The position numbers and the translations under genes are program-made. Of a stretch of 11,688 bases of DNA, positions 6,403 to 11,688 are shown piece after piece (the first letter of the stretch is position 1; each line of letters starts with the position of its first letter). Origin of the DNA: Pseudomonadota bacterium (GTDB lineage Bacteria; Pseudomonadota; Gammaproteobacteria; Burkholderiales; Burkholderiaceae_B); the NCBI GenBank assembly GCA_023432075.1, contig JAEYVD010000045.1, forward strand, positions 1 to 11,688, in the 5' to 3' direction. Below the pieces are notes generated by a model. That model made no database searches. It saw only the letters and a program-made list of their open reading frames with translations, and was not told where the DNA came from.

Positions 6403-7059
6403 TCAATGGCGATGGTCGGCATTCCGAGCCCCGCCGTGCGCGGCGATGAACATGGCGGCAGCCGACCGGCAATAGGAGTCGATTTCGTTGTCGTCCTCTG
6501 CTTTTGCCTCATCGAAGCGAGCGATTGTCAGGAGGTCGCAACCCTTGATGAGCGCGGCAAACAAGCGGGCGGAGCGGCCAGGATCGGGCACGTTCAGCGC
6601 CGCCTTCGCGTGCAACTGACGCAACAGGGCCTCGATCTGGGCGATGACATAGGCTGCGCCGGCTTCGTAATGAAGCTTGCTTAACGACTTCTGATTCGTC
6701 TTGTCAGCCATGATCATGGCTTCGACACTGCGAACCTCCGGGCTCAACAGCGTGCGAAGCAGGAATGATCCCACTGTGACGAGTTGATCTTCCGCTGAAC
6801 CCTCGACGCCTTCAACAAGCGCCTGAGGTGCGAACTGGTGGCAGTGCGCCGCGATGGCTGCGCTGAATAGCGCTTCCTTGTTCTCGAAATGGCGATAGAT
6901 GCTGAGCTTGGATATCTTCGCGCGCTGGGCGACCTTGTCCATGGTTGTCGCTTGAAAACCCAGTTCCACGAACAGTTGGCTGGCCGCGTCCACGATCGTT
7001 TGGCCAAGCGCCTCGTTGACGGGCCGACCGCGCCGGCCCTGAACTTTTTTTTCCGTCAC
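6403..7059 (-). CDS. TetR-family repressor with AefR-like C-terminal domain
   Basis: With the GTG start at 7059 the protein has 218 residues. A basic N-terminal arm (EKKVQGRRGRP) precedes the TetR HTH at about residues 18-63: QTIVDAASQLFVELGFQATT, MDKVAQRAKISKLSIYRHFE, then NKEALF. The C-terminal domain (LLRTLLSPEVRSVEAMIMAD, LHYEAGAAYVIAQIEALLRQ, DPGRSARLFAALIKG) resembles the AefR-like TetR_C group. The frame is open back to 7212 with an ATG at 7095 preceded by GAGG. The GTG was chosen because the best -10 (TAAAAT, 7094-7099) overlaps that ATG and would start the mRNA beyond it; the start remains open. Codons 3-5 contain a run of eight A. It is divergent from the thioredoxin-reductase-like gene and shares a palindromic operator with it. 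Confidence 0.92.
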   Translation of the reverse strand: MTEKKVQGRRGRPVNEALGQTIVDAASQLFVELGFQATTMDKVAQRAKISKLSIYRHFENKEALFSAAIAAHCHQFAPQALVEGVEGSAEDQLVTVGSFLLRTLLSPEVRSVEAMIMADKTNQKSLSKLHYEAGAAYVIAQIEALLRQLHAKAALNVPDPGRSARLFAALIKGCDLLTIARFDEAKAEDDNEIDSYCRSAAAMFIAAHGGARNADHRH

Positions 7060-7073
7060 GTGTATTCCAGTAC

Positions 7074-7103
7074 TTGACAGTATCGTAAATGGCATTTTAG
7101 GAT
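7074..7103 (+). promoter_or_regulatory. Predicted promoter of the flavoprotein gene
   Basis: A perfect -35, TTGACA (7074-7079), is followed after 18 bases by TAGGAT (7098-7103, 4/6 to the -10). Transcription would start near 7110, leaving a leader of about 135 bases before the ATG at 7245. The operator palindrome overlaps the -10 and the start region, a classic repression layout. Confidence 0.6.
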
Positions 7104-7122
7104 ACCTCATGGTATCTGAAAT
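7094..7122 (-). promoter_or_regulatory. Predicted promoter of the second tetR gene
   Basis: On the minus strand the -10 TAAAAT (7094-7099, 5/6) is 17 bases from a weak -35, ATTTCA (7117-7122). The operator palindrome fills the spacer exactly, so a bound repressor would block both this and the rightward promoter. Start of transcription would be near 7087, favouring the GTG at 7059 as translation start. Confidence 0.45.
7101..7116. promoter_or_regulatory. Palindromic TetR operator
   Basis: GATACC-TCAT-GGTATC is a perfect inverted repeat with 6-bp arms and a 4-base centre, the usual size for a TetR-family site. It lies between divergent tetR and flavoprotein genes and overlaps both predicted promoters. 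A further GTATC half-site at 7080-7084 may be a weaker second contact. Control of both genes by the adjacent TetR is inferred. Confidence 0.75.
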
Positions 7123-7244
7123 GAGCGCGCCGGTGAATGGGCTTCTGGACGGTAGCGGCGCTTTTCGGCACCTCCACATGCACTCTCGGCGCACCGCCAA
7201 GCGCAGCCTCAATCCCTTCCATCGAGAACACGGACTCCCACACC

Positions 7245-8138
7245 ATGAATGACGTCATCATCATCGGCGGCAGCTTTGCCGGCCTTGCCGCGGCACTTCA
7301 ACTCGGCCGCGCCCGCCGAAAGGTCATCGTTCTCGATACCGGCCTGCCGCGCAATCGCTTTGCCGACCATTCACATGGAATGCTCGGTCACGATCACAAG
7401 CCACCGCTGGACATCCTGACCGAGGCGCGGGAGCAGCTCGCGCGGTATCCCTCAGTCAGGCTCATCAGTGCAAGGGCTGACAGCGTTTCGGGCGCCATGG
7501 ACGATTTCTCGGTCCTGACGGGCGATGGCCAAACCCTTGGTGCACGCCGCTTGATCTTGAGCTATGGCGTGGCTGACCAGATGCTTGGTGTTCCGGGCTT
7601 TGCCGAGGGCTGGGGCACGTCCATCGTTGCCTGCCCCTATTGCGACGGCTTCGAAGTCGCAGGGCGGCATTGGGGCCTCATCTGGTCCGGCCCGCCGTCG
7701 CACAACTACGTCAGGCTGTACCACGACTGGACCGACACGCTGACGGTCTTCGCGCATGGTCACGACATCCCGCCCGATGTTCGCGATGATCTCGCACGCC
7801 GCCGCGTCCACGTCGTTGATGGCCTGATCACCGAACTGAACCATCTCGAAAGCCATAACGTCACCGTCAAGCTCGATGCAGGACCGGCTGTCGCAGTCGA
7901 CATCCTGTTTGCCCATCCGCGCAACAAGCCCTCTGCACGCTTGCATGAATCGCTGGACCTCGCCACGGTCGATACGCCGCAAGGCATCGCCCTCAAGGTC
8001 GACGAGCGCCGTCAGACCAGCACGCCTGGCATCTACGCCGCGGGCGACCTTGCCAACGCCGCCATGCATTCGGTCACCACGGCATCCTGGCAAGGCGCGA
8101 TGGCGGGAATCTTCGCGCAGCAGTCGATGGTTGTTTGA
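7245..8138 (+). CDS. Thioredoxin-reductase-like FAD flavoprotein (NAD(P)/FAD-dependent oxidoreductase)
   Basis: From the ATG at 7245 the protein has 297 residues. It has an N-terminal FAD Rossmann motif (VIIIGGSFAGLAAAL, residues 4-18, with Asp31 ending strand 2), the redox centre CPYCDGFEV with Cys130 and Cys133, and the C-terminal FAD motif TPGIYAAGDLAN (260-271). This is the thioredoxin reductase fold (COG0492). After the CxxC, where reductases carry GGGNTA and an HRR NADPH signature, this protein has GLIWSGPPSHN (144-154) and no arginine pair. The NADPH site is therefore degenerate, as in relatives that use another electron partner or act as dithiol oxidases. The start was chosen because the FAD strand begins at residue 4; the ribosome site is weak and an in-frame ATG at 7137 would add 36 unlikely residues. 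Divergence from an AefR-like repressor suggests induction by a small molecule. Confidence 0.9.
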   Translation: MNDVIIIGGSFAGLAAALQLGRARRKVIVLDTGLPRNRFADHSHGMLGHDHKPPLDILTEAREQLARYPSVRLISARADSVSGAMDDFSVLTGDGQTLGARRLILSYGVADQMLGVPGFAEGWGTSIVACPYCDGFEVAGRHWGLIWSGPPSHNYVRLYHDWTDTLTVFAHGHDIPPDVRDDLARRRVHVVDGLITELNHLESHNVTVKLDAGPAVAVDILFAHPRNKPSARLHESLDLATVDTPQGIALKVDERRQTSTPGIYAAGDLANAAMHSVTTASWQGAMAGIFAQQSMVV

Positions 8139-8146
8139 GAGCACGG

Positions 8147-8215
8147 ATTCCATTCTTTCCGTTGCGCCGTTGCCTTCGAAAGGCTGGCGTAGATTCAACC
8201 TGGGAAAGAATGAAT
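8147..8215. terminator. Nested hairpin between convergent genes
   Basis: An outer stem ATTCTTTCC (8152-8160) with GGAAAGAAT (8203-8211) is perfect over 9 bp, and extends by four more pairs (8147-8150 with 8212-8215) across one bulged C. Inside it sits a second hairpin, GCCTT-CGA-AAGGC (8172-8184), flanked by CGCC (8165-8168) and GGCG (8186-8189). It fills the 85-base gap between the flavoprotein and TPR genes. It probably acts as a two-way terminator, though no long T run follows. Confidence 0.55.
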
Positions 8216-8223
8216 TTCGAGAC

Positions 8224-9759
8224 CTATTTGCGGCCAAACAGGCGGCTGAGGATGCCACGCGGCGCGGCCGCGGCTTGTTCCGCTGCCAGCGCATTCTGCA
8301 TCGACAGCGCCTGGAACTGAGGCTTGCCGTTCTGTTGGTACGACGCGGCCGCTTGGCGGAATGCCAGCGCCGATTCAGCATGGCGCTTCATGTGGCCGTA
8401 GGTTTCCCCGCGTGAGAACAGCGCCCAGCTGCGGTAGTCGGGATCCAGCGCAATAAGGCGGTCGCAGGCGGCAAGCGCTTCCTCGTATCGGTTCGCGGCG
8501 ATCAGCGCATTGACGCGTTCGGCATGCAGGGGGCCGCTGTCGGGCCAGTGCGCCATCGCCTTGTCCGCGTCGGCCACGGCCTCGGATGCGCGCCCCAGGT
8601 GGGTCAGAGCCTCGATGCGCGCTCGGCGCCACTTCAGCCAATCGGGATCCAGCGAGATCGCGACCTCGGACAAGGGCAAGGCCTCTTCGTGGCGTTCCAG
8701 CCTGTTCAGCATGTCGGCGGCGTTGCCGGGCAGGAAGTCGTTGTCGGGCGCGAGTTCGTAGCCGCGAAGGTAATAGGTCAGCGCCGCTTCCCAGCGGCGC
8801 TGGTCGCGCTGCGCATTGCCGGCGATGAACAGCAACTGGGCGTCGCCGCTGGACAGCGGATCCAGGCCCTGCAACGCCGCTTCAGCCAACTCCGGGTCGC
8901 CGCTGCGCACATACTCGCGGGCTTGCTCCTTGCGGCCTTCCCAGCCGCTCTCTGAGAGTGCGTCCAGGCGCCGCCATAGCGGCGCCGCCTCGTCCGCTCG
9001 GCCCAGGCGGTGCAGGGAGCGCGCCTTGCCTTCCAGGGGCCAGTCCCAGTCGGGTTCGCGGCGCAGCAGGCTGGTCCATTCCTCCACCGCGTCTTCATGG
9101 CGTCCGAGCGCCTGGAGGCACGAGGCGCGATTGTGCTGGATTGCGTTCTTCTCGCCCAGGATGGCGCGGGCGCGGTCGAACATCGCGATGGCGTTGTCCA
9201 GGTCACCCAGACGGCGGTAGTTGTTGCCGGCGTCGTAAAGAAAGCCACCGTTGTTGGGCGCCAGCGCGACGGCGCGCTGATGGTAGGGCAGCGCATCCTG
9301 GTAGCGGCCTGCGTTGTGCAGGTTGGATCCGATATAGCAATGCGGCGCCGCGGCAGAGGGGCGCAGTTGCGAGGCGCGGGTCCAGCTTGCAATGGCGTCG
9401 TCCAGTCGCCCGTCATTGATCAACAGATAGCCCTCGGCCATCAGCAATCCGAAGTGCGACGGCGCACGTGCCAGCGCCTCGCGCAGCATGCGCCAGGCGT
9501 GCTGCTGTTGGCCCGCATCGTAGAGCGCGGTGACTCGCAAGCGAATAGCGTCGCTGCATTGCGGATCCAGCGCCAACGCGCGGTCCAGGTCTGAGTCGCG
9601 CTGCGCGTTCGCGCCGCGCTGGTCGTGGCAGCGGGCGCGCAATGCCCACATGACGGCGAGATCTGGCTGTTCGCGCAGTCCTTGCTCGCACAAGGCAAGC
9701 ATTTGGGCAAGGTCGCCGCCGTCATCGGCGCGGTGGATGGATTCGATCAGGCTGGACAT
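8224..9759 (-). CDS. Tetratricopeptide-repeat protein, 511 residues
   Basis: Nearly the whole length consists of about a dozen 34-residue TPR units with the usual W-LG-Y-A-F-A-P pattern. Examples are APHCYIGSNLHNAGRYQDAL (about residues 147-166), FLYDAGNNYRRLGDLDNAIA, AIQHNRASCLQALGRHEDAV, and SWALFSRGETYGHMKRHAES. The tail is alanine- and glutamine-rich and ends in SRLFGRK. There is no signal peptide or membrane segment, so it is probably a cytoplasmic scaffold for protein partners. No catalytic domain is attached and I do not recognise a named family. The ATG at 9759 has only a poor ribosome site (GAG). It lies 29 bases after the stop of the zinc-ribbon/RDD/pilin-like gene and is probably co-transcribed and partly coupled to it. 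Function is not assigned. Confidence 0.9.
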   Translation of the reverse strand: MSSLIESIHRADDGGDLAQMLALCEQGLREQPDLAVMWALRARCHDQRGANAQRDSDLDRALALDPQCSDAIRLRVTALYDAGQQQHAWRMLREALARAPSHFGLLMAEGYLLINDGRLDDAIASWTRASQLRPSAAAPHCYIGSNLHNAGRYQDALPYHQRAVALAPNNGGFLYDAGNNYRRLGDLDNAIAMFDRARAILGEKNAIQHNRASCLQALGRHEDAVEEWTSLLRREPDWDWPLEGKARSLHRLGRADEAAPLWRRLDALSESGWEGRKEQAREYVRSGDPELAEAALQGLDPLSSGDAQLLFIAGNAQRDQRRWEAALTYYLRGYELAPDNDFLPGNAADMLNRLERHEEALPLSEVAISLDPDWLKWRRARIEALTHLGRASEAVADADKAMAHWPDSGPLHAERVNALIAANRYEEALAACDRLIALDPDYRSWALFSRGETYGHMKRHAESALAFRQAAASYQQNGKPQFQALSMQNALAAEQAAAAPRGILSRLFGRK

Positions 9760-9788
9760 GCGCAGGGTGCTCTACTCGGAAGGCTGGA

Positions 9789-10913
9789 TTAGCGCGCCAG
9801 GGCGCCGGCGTCGTGACGGCAACGGTAGGGGCGGTCTTCGCGCGGGATGTCGTCGCTGCCGCATTGCCAACGGCGCACGCCGCCGCCTTTCTTTTCGGAT
9901 CTCAGCTCGGGGAGATAGACCAGGTGCTTGCCGCCCAGCGACGGTGAGTCCGCCGTGCCCGGATCGCCCGCGATGGTAAAGCGCAGCACCCCGTTGACGG
10001 GATTCATCTCAAGGTTGCTGAAGCCGCTGGTTCGCAGCGATTCAAGCGTCACGCCGAGGGCGGCCATGTCGGGCGCAAACGTTTTGGTGCGCTGGTAGTG
10101 GCTTTCCGCGAGCAGGCGCACGGGATCCGACACGAGATCCAGGTGTATGACGTTGGCGTGCAGCGGATTGTCTCCGTCATCCGTCTCCAGGGCGACTACC
10201 GCGATCACCATGCCGACCAGGACCAGCCCCCCCATGCCGAACACGATGAACAGCATGCGGCCCACGCCTGTGACAGCCCGAACCCGAGCCAGCGCGGGCA
10301 GCACGGCCCGCGGATTGGCCTGGCTAGACACCACGTGAGTGCCGGCGAGGGCGTTGTGCATGGCGCGCTCGCCAAAAATAGACTGCTGTATATGGTGGTA
10401 GATGCCAGGTAATACCACATTCATCGAGTACTTCAGGGTGTGCCGCCAGATCGAGCGCAGCAGTCCAGGTGAGCTGCCCTTGCGCGTCACCACCCGCTGC
10501 TTCAAGAGACGCTTGCCGGGCGAACCATTGCCCCACGCGTCCATGAAGGCGGGCAGCAACAAGCCCAGTAGCCCGCCAGCCATTGCCAGCAGCACGGGTG
10601 CGTCTGCGCCCGTCAGGCCTAGGTAGGTGTAAGAAGCGGCCATGGACAAACCGACCGTCCCCGCGGCCATGACGACGACGTCGAACGCCGTGGCGGCCAG
10701 CCGGGCCCAGATGCTGGGAAAGACGGGGACGTCGCCGCGTGGGCTGGAGCGCTGGGCGGGCGCCGCTTGGGAAGTGACCGGCAGGGGGGCTTTGCAGCTG
10801 AAGCACAGCTTGTTGGCGGCCGGATTCTGCCAGTTGCAGCGAGGGCATTGCATGGGATCGGAGGCTGGTGTGCTGAAGCCGGTCTGAGCGGCAGGACTGC
10901 GGATGATACCCAT
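9789..10913 (-). CDS. Zinc-ribbon / RDD membrane protein with pilin-like C-terminal domain
   Basis: This 374-residue protein combines three parts. The first is a zinc ribbon, CPRC...CFSC, with Cys 23, 26, 37 and 40. The second is an RDD-type membrane domain at about residues 68-190: a first helix beginning ARLAATAFDVVVM, a second at 106-123 ending AFMDAW, then GSPGKRLLKQRVV. The third membrane helix (219-241) is followed by a pilin-like region (about 255-366). There, VRLLAESHYQRTKTFAPDMAALG and the closing WQCGSDDIPREDRPYRC (Cys351, Cys365) echo type IV pilin heads and their C-terminal disulfide loop. The ribbon should be cytoplasmic and the pilin-like part periplasmic. The start at 10913 has GGGG upstream; the ATG at 10853 (MQCPRCNW) is an equally plausible protein start but lacks a ribosome site. 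It is the first gene of a unit with the TPR protein. Function is unknown; the pilin similarity is by eye. Confidence 0.85.
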   Translation of the reverse strand: MGIIRSPAAQTGFSTPASDPMQCPRCNWQNPAANKLCFSCKAPLPVTSQAAPAQRSSPRGDVPVFPSIWARLAATAFDVVVMAAGTVGLSMAASYTYLGLTGADAPVLLAMAGGLLGLLLPAFMDAWGNGSPGKRLLKQRVVTRKGSSPGLLRSIWRHTLKYSMNVVLPGIYHHIQQSIFGERAMHNALAGTHVVSSQANPRAVLPALARVRAVTGVGRMLFIVFGMGGLVLVGMVIAVVALETDDGDNPLHANVIHLDLVSDPVRLLAESHYQRTKTFAPDMAALGVTLESLRTSGFSNLEMNPVNGVLRFTIAGDPGTADSPSLGGKHLVYLPELRSEKKGGGVRRWQCGSDDIPREDRPYRCRHDAGALAR

Positions 10914-10971
10914 GTGGCCCCGATTCTGGTGGCGCGATCGACCTTACACCGTGATCTGGCGGGCGCACCCC

Positions 10972-10991
10972 TTCGGGATGACTTTCCCGAA
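10972..10991. promoter_or_regulatory. Inverted repeat TTCGGGA-N6-TCCCGAA
   Basis: Perfect 7-bp arms (10972-10978 and 10985-10991) flank a 6-base centre in the gap between the divergent RDD-type gene and the isochorismatase-family gene. The size suits a dimeric repressor site, but no regulator gene adjoins it in the window, so its owner is unknown. A hairpin role is also possible. Confidence 0.5.
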
Positions 10992-11000
10992 ATCAACCAT

Positions 11001-11018
11001 CGTTCCAAAAAAAGAACG
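11001..11018. promoter_or_regulatory. Inverted repeat CGTTC-N8-GAACG
   Basis: Five-base arms surround an A-rich centre (C then seven A), ten bases after the previous inverted repeat. It lies upstream of a -10-like TATAGT at 11063-11068, which has no good -35 at normal spacing. That would fit an activator-dependent promoter. Five-bp arms can arise by chance. Confidence 0.3.
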
Positions 11019-11078
11019 CTGAGGCCAAAAATTGCGGTCTACCGCGAGATTGTCCTGCCGAATATAGTTCTGGTCATG

Positions 11079-11093
11079 GCAGCGACGCGCTGC
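11079..11093 (+). promoter_or_regulatory. Small hairpin GCAGCG-ACG-CGCTGC upstream of the isochorismatase-family gene
   Basis: A perfect 6-bp inverted repeat with a 3-base centre lies 40 bases before the ATG at 11133 and downstream of the -10-like TATAGT. It would be in the 5' leader if that promoter is used, or could be an operator. Only the symmetry supports it. Confidence 0.3.
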
Positions 11094-11132
11094 AAGCAAC
11101 ACCCCAAAACCTACCTCTCCAAGGACACTGAC

Positions 11133-11688
11133 ATGACCCACACCACCGCAAAGCTCGAAGTGCTGACCCCCGAAAACAGCCAGATCATCTTCATCGATCA
11201 CCAGCCGCAAATGGCCTTCGGCGTGCAGTCGATCGACCGCCAAACGCTGAAGAACAACGTCGTGGGGCTGGCCAAGGGGGCCAAGGCGTTCGACATTCCG
11301 ACCATCATCACCACCGTCGAGACCGAATCGTTCTCCGGCTATACCTATCCGGAATTGCTCGATGTCTTCCCGGAAAAGAAAGTGCTGGAACGCACCTCGA
11401 TGAACTCGTGGGATGACCAGAAGGTGCGCGATCAGCTGGCCGCCAATGGCCGCAAGAAGGTGATCGTGGCGGGTCTCTGGACCGAAGTCTGCAACACCAC
11501 CTTTGCGCTGTGCGCGATGCTGGAGGGCGAGTACGAGATCTACATGGTGTCCGATGCGTCGGGCGGCACGTCCAAGGAAGCGCACGACATGGCCATGCAG
11601 CGCATGATCCAGGCCGGCGTCGTGCCGGTCACGTGGCAGCAGGTGCTGCTGGAGTGGCAGCGCGACTGGGCACGCCGCGATTCGTACG
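11133..11688 (+). CDS. Isochorismatase-family (YcaC-like) cysteine hydrolase, 5' part
   Basis: The frame is open from the ATG at 11133 to the window end, giving 185 residues, so the C terminus (roughly 20-30 residues by YcaC length) is missing. AAGGA eight bases upstream is a good ribosome site. The order matches E. coli YcaC: IIFIDHQPQM with Asp22 (compare LLVDHQAG), IPTIITTVETES (55-66), RTSMNSWDD (87-95, compare INAWDN), VIVAGLWTEVC with Cys120 as the likely nucleophile, VSDASGGTSKEAHDMA (139-154), and TWQQVLLEWQRDW (167-179). Family members are cytoplasmic hydrolases of amides or related C-N bonds; the YcaC substrate is not established. It does not resemble true isochorismatases of siderophore pathways and no such genes are nearby. 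It is divergent from the RDD-type gene. Confidence 0.9.
   Translation, partial: MTHTTAKLEVLTPENSQIIFIDHQPQMAFGVQSIDRQTLKNNVVGLAKGAKAFDIPTIITTVETESFSGYTYPELLDVFPEKKVLERTSMNSWDDQKVRDQLAANGRKKVIVAGLWTEVCNTTFALCAMLEGEYEIYMVSDASGGTSKEAHDMAMQRMIQAGVVPVTWQQVLLEWQRDWARRDSY

Noticed and set aside
7137..7244. 36-residue N-terminal extension of the flavoprotein.
   Set aside because: It precedes a canonical FAD strand that normally begins within a few residues of the start, and the extension is neither a signal peptide nor a known domain.
7452..8381. 309-codon minus-strand frame spanning the flavoprotein 3' half and the TPR 3' end.
   Set aside because: It crosses two confident genes and a convergent hairpin region, and the translation has no recognisable motif.
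11077..11093. Sigma54-like promoter (TGGCAG then TGC) upstream of the isochorismatase-family gene.
   Set aside because: The GG and GC elements are about two bases too far apart and the second element reads CTGC, so it does not meet the strict -24/-12 spacing.
1..11688. CRISPR array, mobile element, phage remnant or defence island.
   Set aside because: No spaced direct-repeat array, transposase, integrase, toxin-antitoxin pair or nuclease gene is present. The only clustered direct repeats are the three operator copies at 1911-1997. Base composition looks even throughout by eye.

Overview
This is high-GC proteobacterial chromosome. The GlmS sequence, gene density, codon use and abundance of LysR/TetR regulators suggest a beta-proteobacterium of the Burkholderiales, probably Alcaligenaceae (Achromobacter/Bordetella type). 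That placement is inferred from resemblance alone. There is no tRNA, rRNA, CRISPR array, transposase, integrase or phage gene. No stretch longer than 300 bases lacks a gene; the longest gaps are about 200-280 bases and carry regulatory DNA.

Layout. (1) 1-1205: the last 400 codons of glmS, followed by a GNRA-looped terminator hairpin. (2) 1421-2575: a SnoaL/NTF2-like (DUF1348-type) protein on the minus strand, divergent from a TetR-family repressor; the gap holds three copies of an 18-bp operator-like repeat that overlap both predicted promoters. (3) 2731-4452: a minus-strand pair encoding two exported proteins, a Sec-signal alpha/beta hydrolase and a Tat-signal metallo-beta-lactamase-fold protein that has lost most zinc ligands. 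(4) 4659-6351: a LysR regulator divergent from an FMN-dependent NADH-azoreductase, with a T-N11-A dyad between them. (5) 6403-8138: a second, AefR-like TetR repressor divergent from a thioredoxin-reductase-like flavoprotein (CPYC redox centre, degenerate NADPH site), with a perfect GATACC-N4-GGTATC operator over both promoters. (6) 8224-10913: a likely two-gene minus-strand operon encoding a zinc-ribbon/RDD/pilin-like membrane protein and a 511-residue TPR protein. (7) 11133-end: the start of a YcaC-like isochorismatase-family hydrolase, preceded by three inverted repeats.

How it fits together. The middle of the window is a series of small regulator-plus-enzyme modules (TetR/SnoaL-like, LysR/azoreductase, TetR/flavoprotein), each with its own visible operator. 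This is typical of accessory responses to electrophiles, quinones or xenobiotics in environmental beta-proteobacteria; the actual inducers cannot be read from the sequence. I see no multi-gene defence, conflict or mobile system. The least ordinary items are the triple operator with a predicted leaderless repressor mRNA, the zinc-ligand-depleted Tat-exported MBL protein, the flavoprotein lacking a recognisable NADPH motif, and the zinc-ribbon/RDD/pilin-like fusion beside a TPR protein.
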